Positions 63,902 to 64,000 of a stretch of DNA of 64,000 nucleotides are shown one piece after another. Every line of letters starts with the position of its first letter. The first letter of the stretch is position 1. The position numbers were made by a program, and so were the translations under genes. The stretch covers positions 124,001 to 188,000 of the forward strand of contig CAYZDJ010000001.1 in assembly GCA_964477265.1 (NCBI GenBank), written 5' to 3'. A model generated the notes under the pieces. It saw nothing but the letters and a program-made list of their open reading frames with translations. It was not told the DNA's origin and searched no databases. The DNA comes from CAIVPM01 sp964477265. Its GTDB lineage: Bacteria; Bacteroidota; Bacteroidia; Chitinophagales; Chitinophagaceae.

Positions 63902-64000
63902 ATATAATAAGGGGGCATTAAGCAGCATTTTTTTGATTGTTTAAAAATTGTTAAAAGGCACTAAAACACAGATTTATTCCAGATGGGGTGCTTTAAAATA

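Overview
The window is AT-rich Bacteroidota DNA, most likely from the order Chitinophagales. This is inferred from the gene content: carboxypeptidase-regulatory-domain TonB receptors, type IX secretion (T9SS) C-terminal signals of both kinds, a fused murF-alr gene, a Y_Y_Y-type transmembrane regulator, signal peptides ending in NAQ/YSQ/IAQ, and promoters with the TAnnTTTG -7 box typical of the phylum. I see no rRNA, transposase, phage gene or CRISPR array. One tRNA is present.

Layout. 1-13.8 kb: the start of a truncated secreted-protein gene, a TonB-dependent receptor, an orphan ECF sigma factor, uvrA (with a repeat-derived insertion in its coding sequence), a secreted NlpC/P60-like protein, a two-CBS protein with a possible FNR-type promoter, an unknown secreted protein, a second TonB-dependent receptor, and two small exported proteins. 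The intergenic stretches here hold several families of nested palindromic repeats. 13.9-27 kb: htpG, then two divergent T9SS cargo proteins, one a 2868-residue multidomain surface protein. 27-41 kb: housekeeping and envelope genes: a PspC-like protein, dihydrolipoyl dehydrogenase, an MBOAT O-acyltransferase with an SGNH-like partner, lpxA, tRNA-Leu(GAG), a YHYH-domain T9SS cargo, a 49-residue protein, an RluD-type pseudouridine synthase, aspartate kinase, MurF-Alr and a LolC/E-type permease.

41-64 kb is the most distinctive part. Nine genes in a row on the minus strand, divergent from a Y_Y_Y/LuxR-type membrane regulator, form a probable beta-glucan (laminarin-like) utilisation locus. Reading in transcription order they encode a 1353-residue and a 619-residue T9SS surface protein made of a repeated carbohydrate-binding-like module, a clan GH-A glycosidase fused to an apparent outer-membrane beta-barrel, a lipoprotein carrying the same module, two GH16 lipoproteins, a periplasmic GH3 beta-glucosidase, a sugar MFS transporter and a LamG/T9SS type B protein. 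There is no SusC/SusD pair. The inferred working order is: surface proteins and lipoproteins bind the glucan, GH16 enzymes and the barrel-tethered glycosidase cut it, oligosaccharides cross the outer membrane by an unknown route, GH3 releases glucose, and the MFS permease imports it.

Starts were moved from the longest ORF where an upstream promoter box, terminator or signal peptide decides the matter (10167, 12620, 18119, 18410, 56683, 61001). Domain calls come from motif reading, not from database searches.
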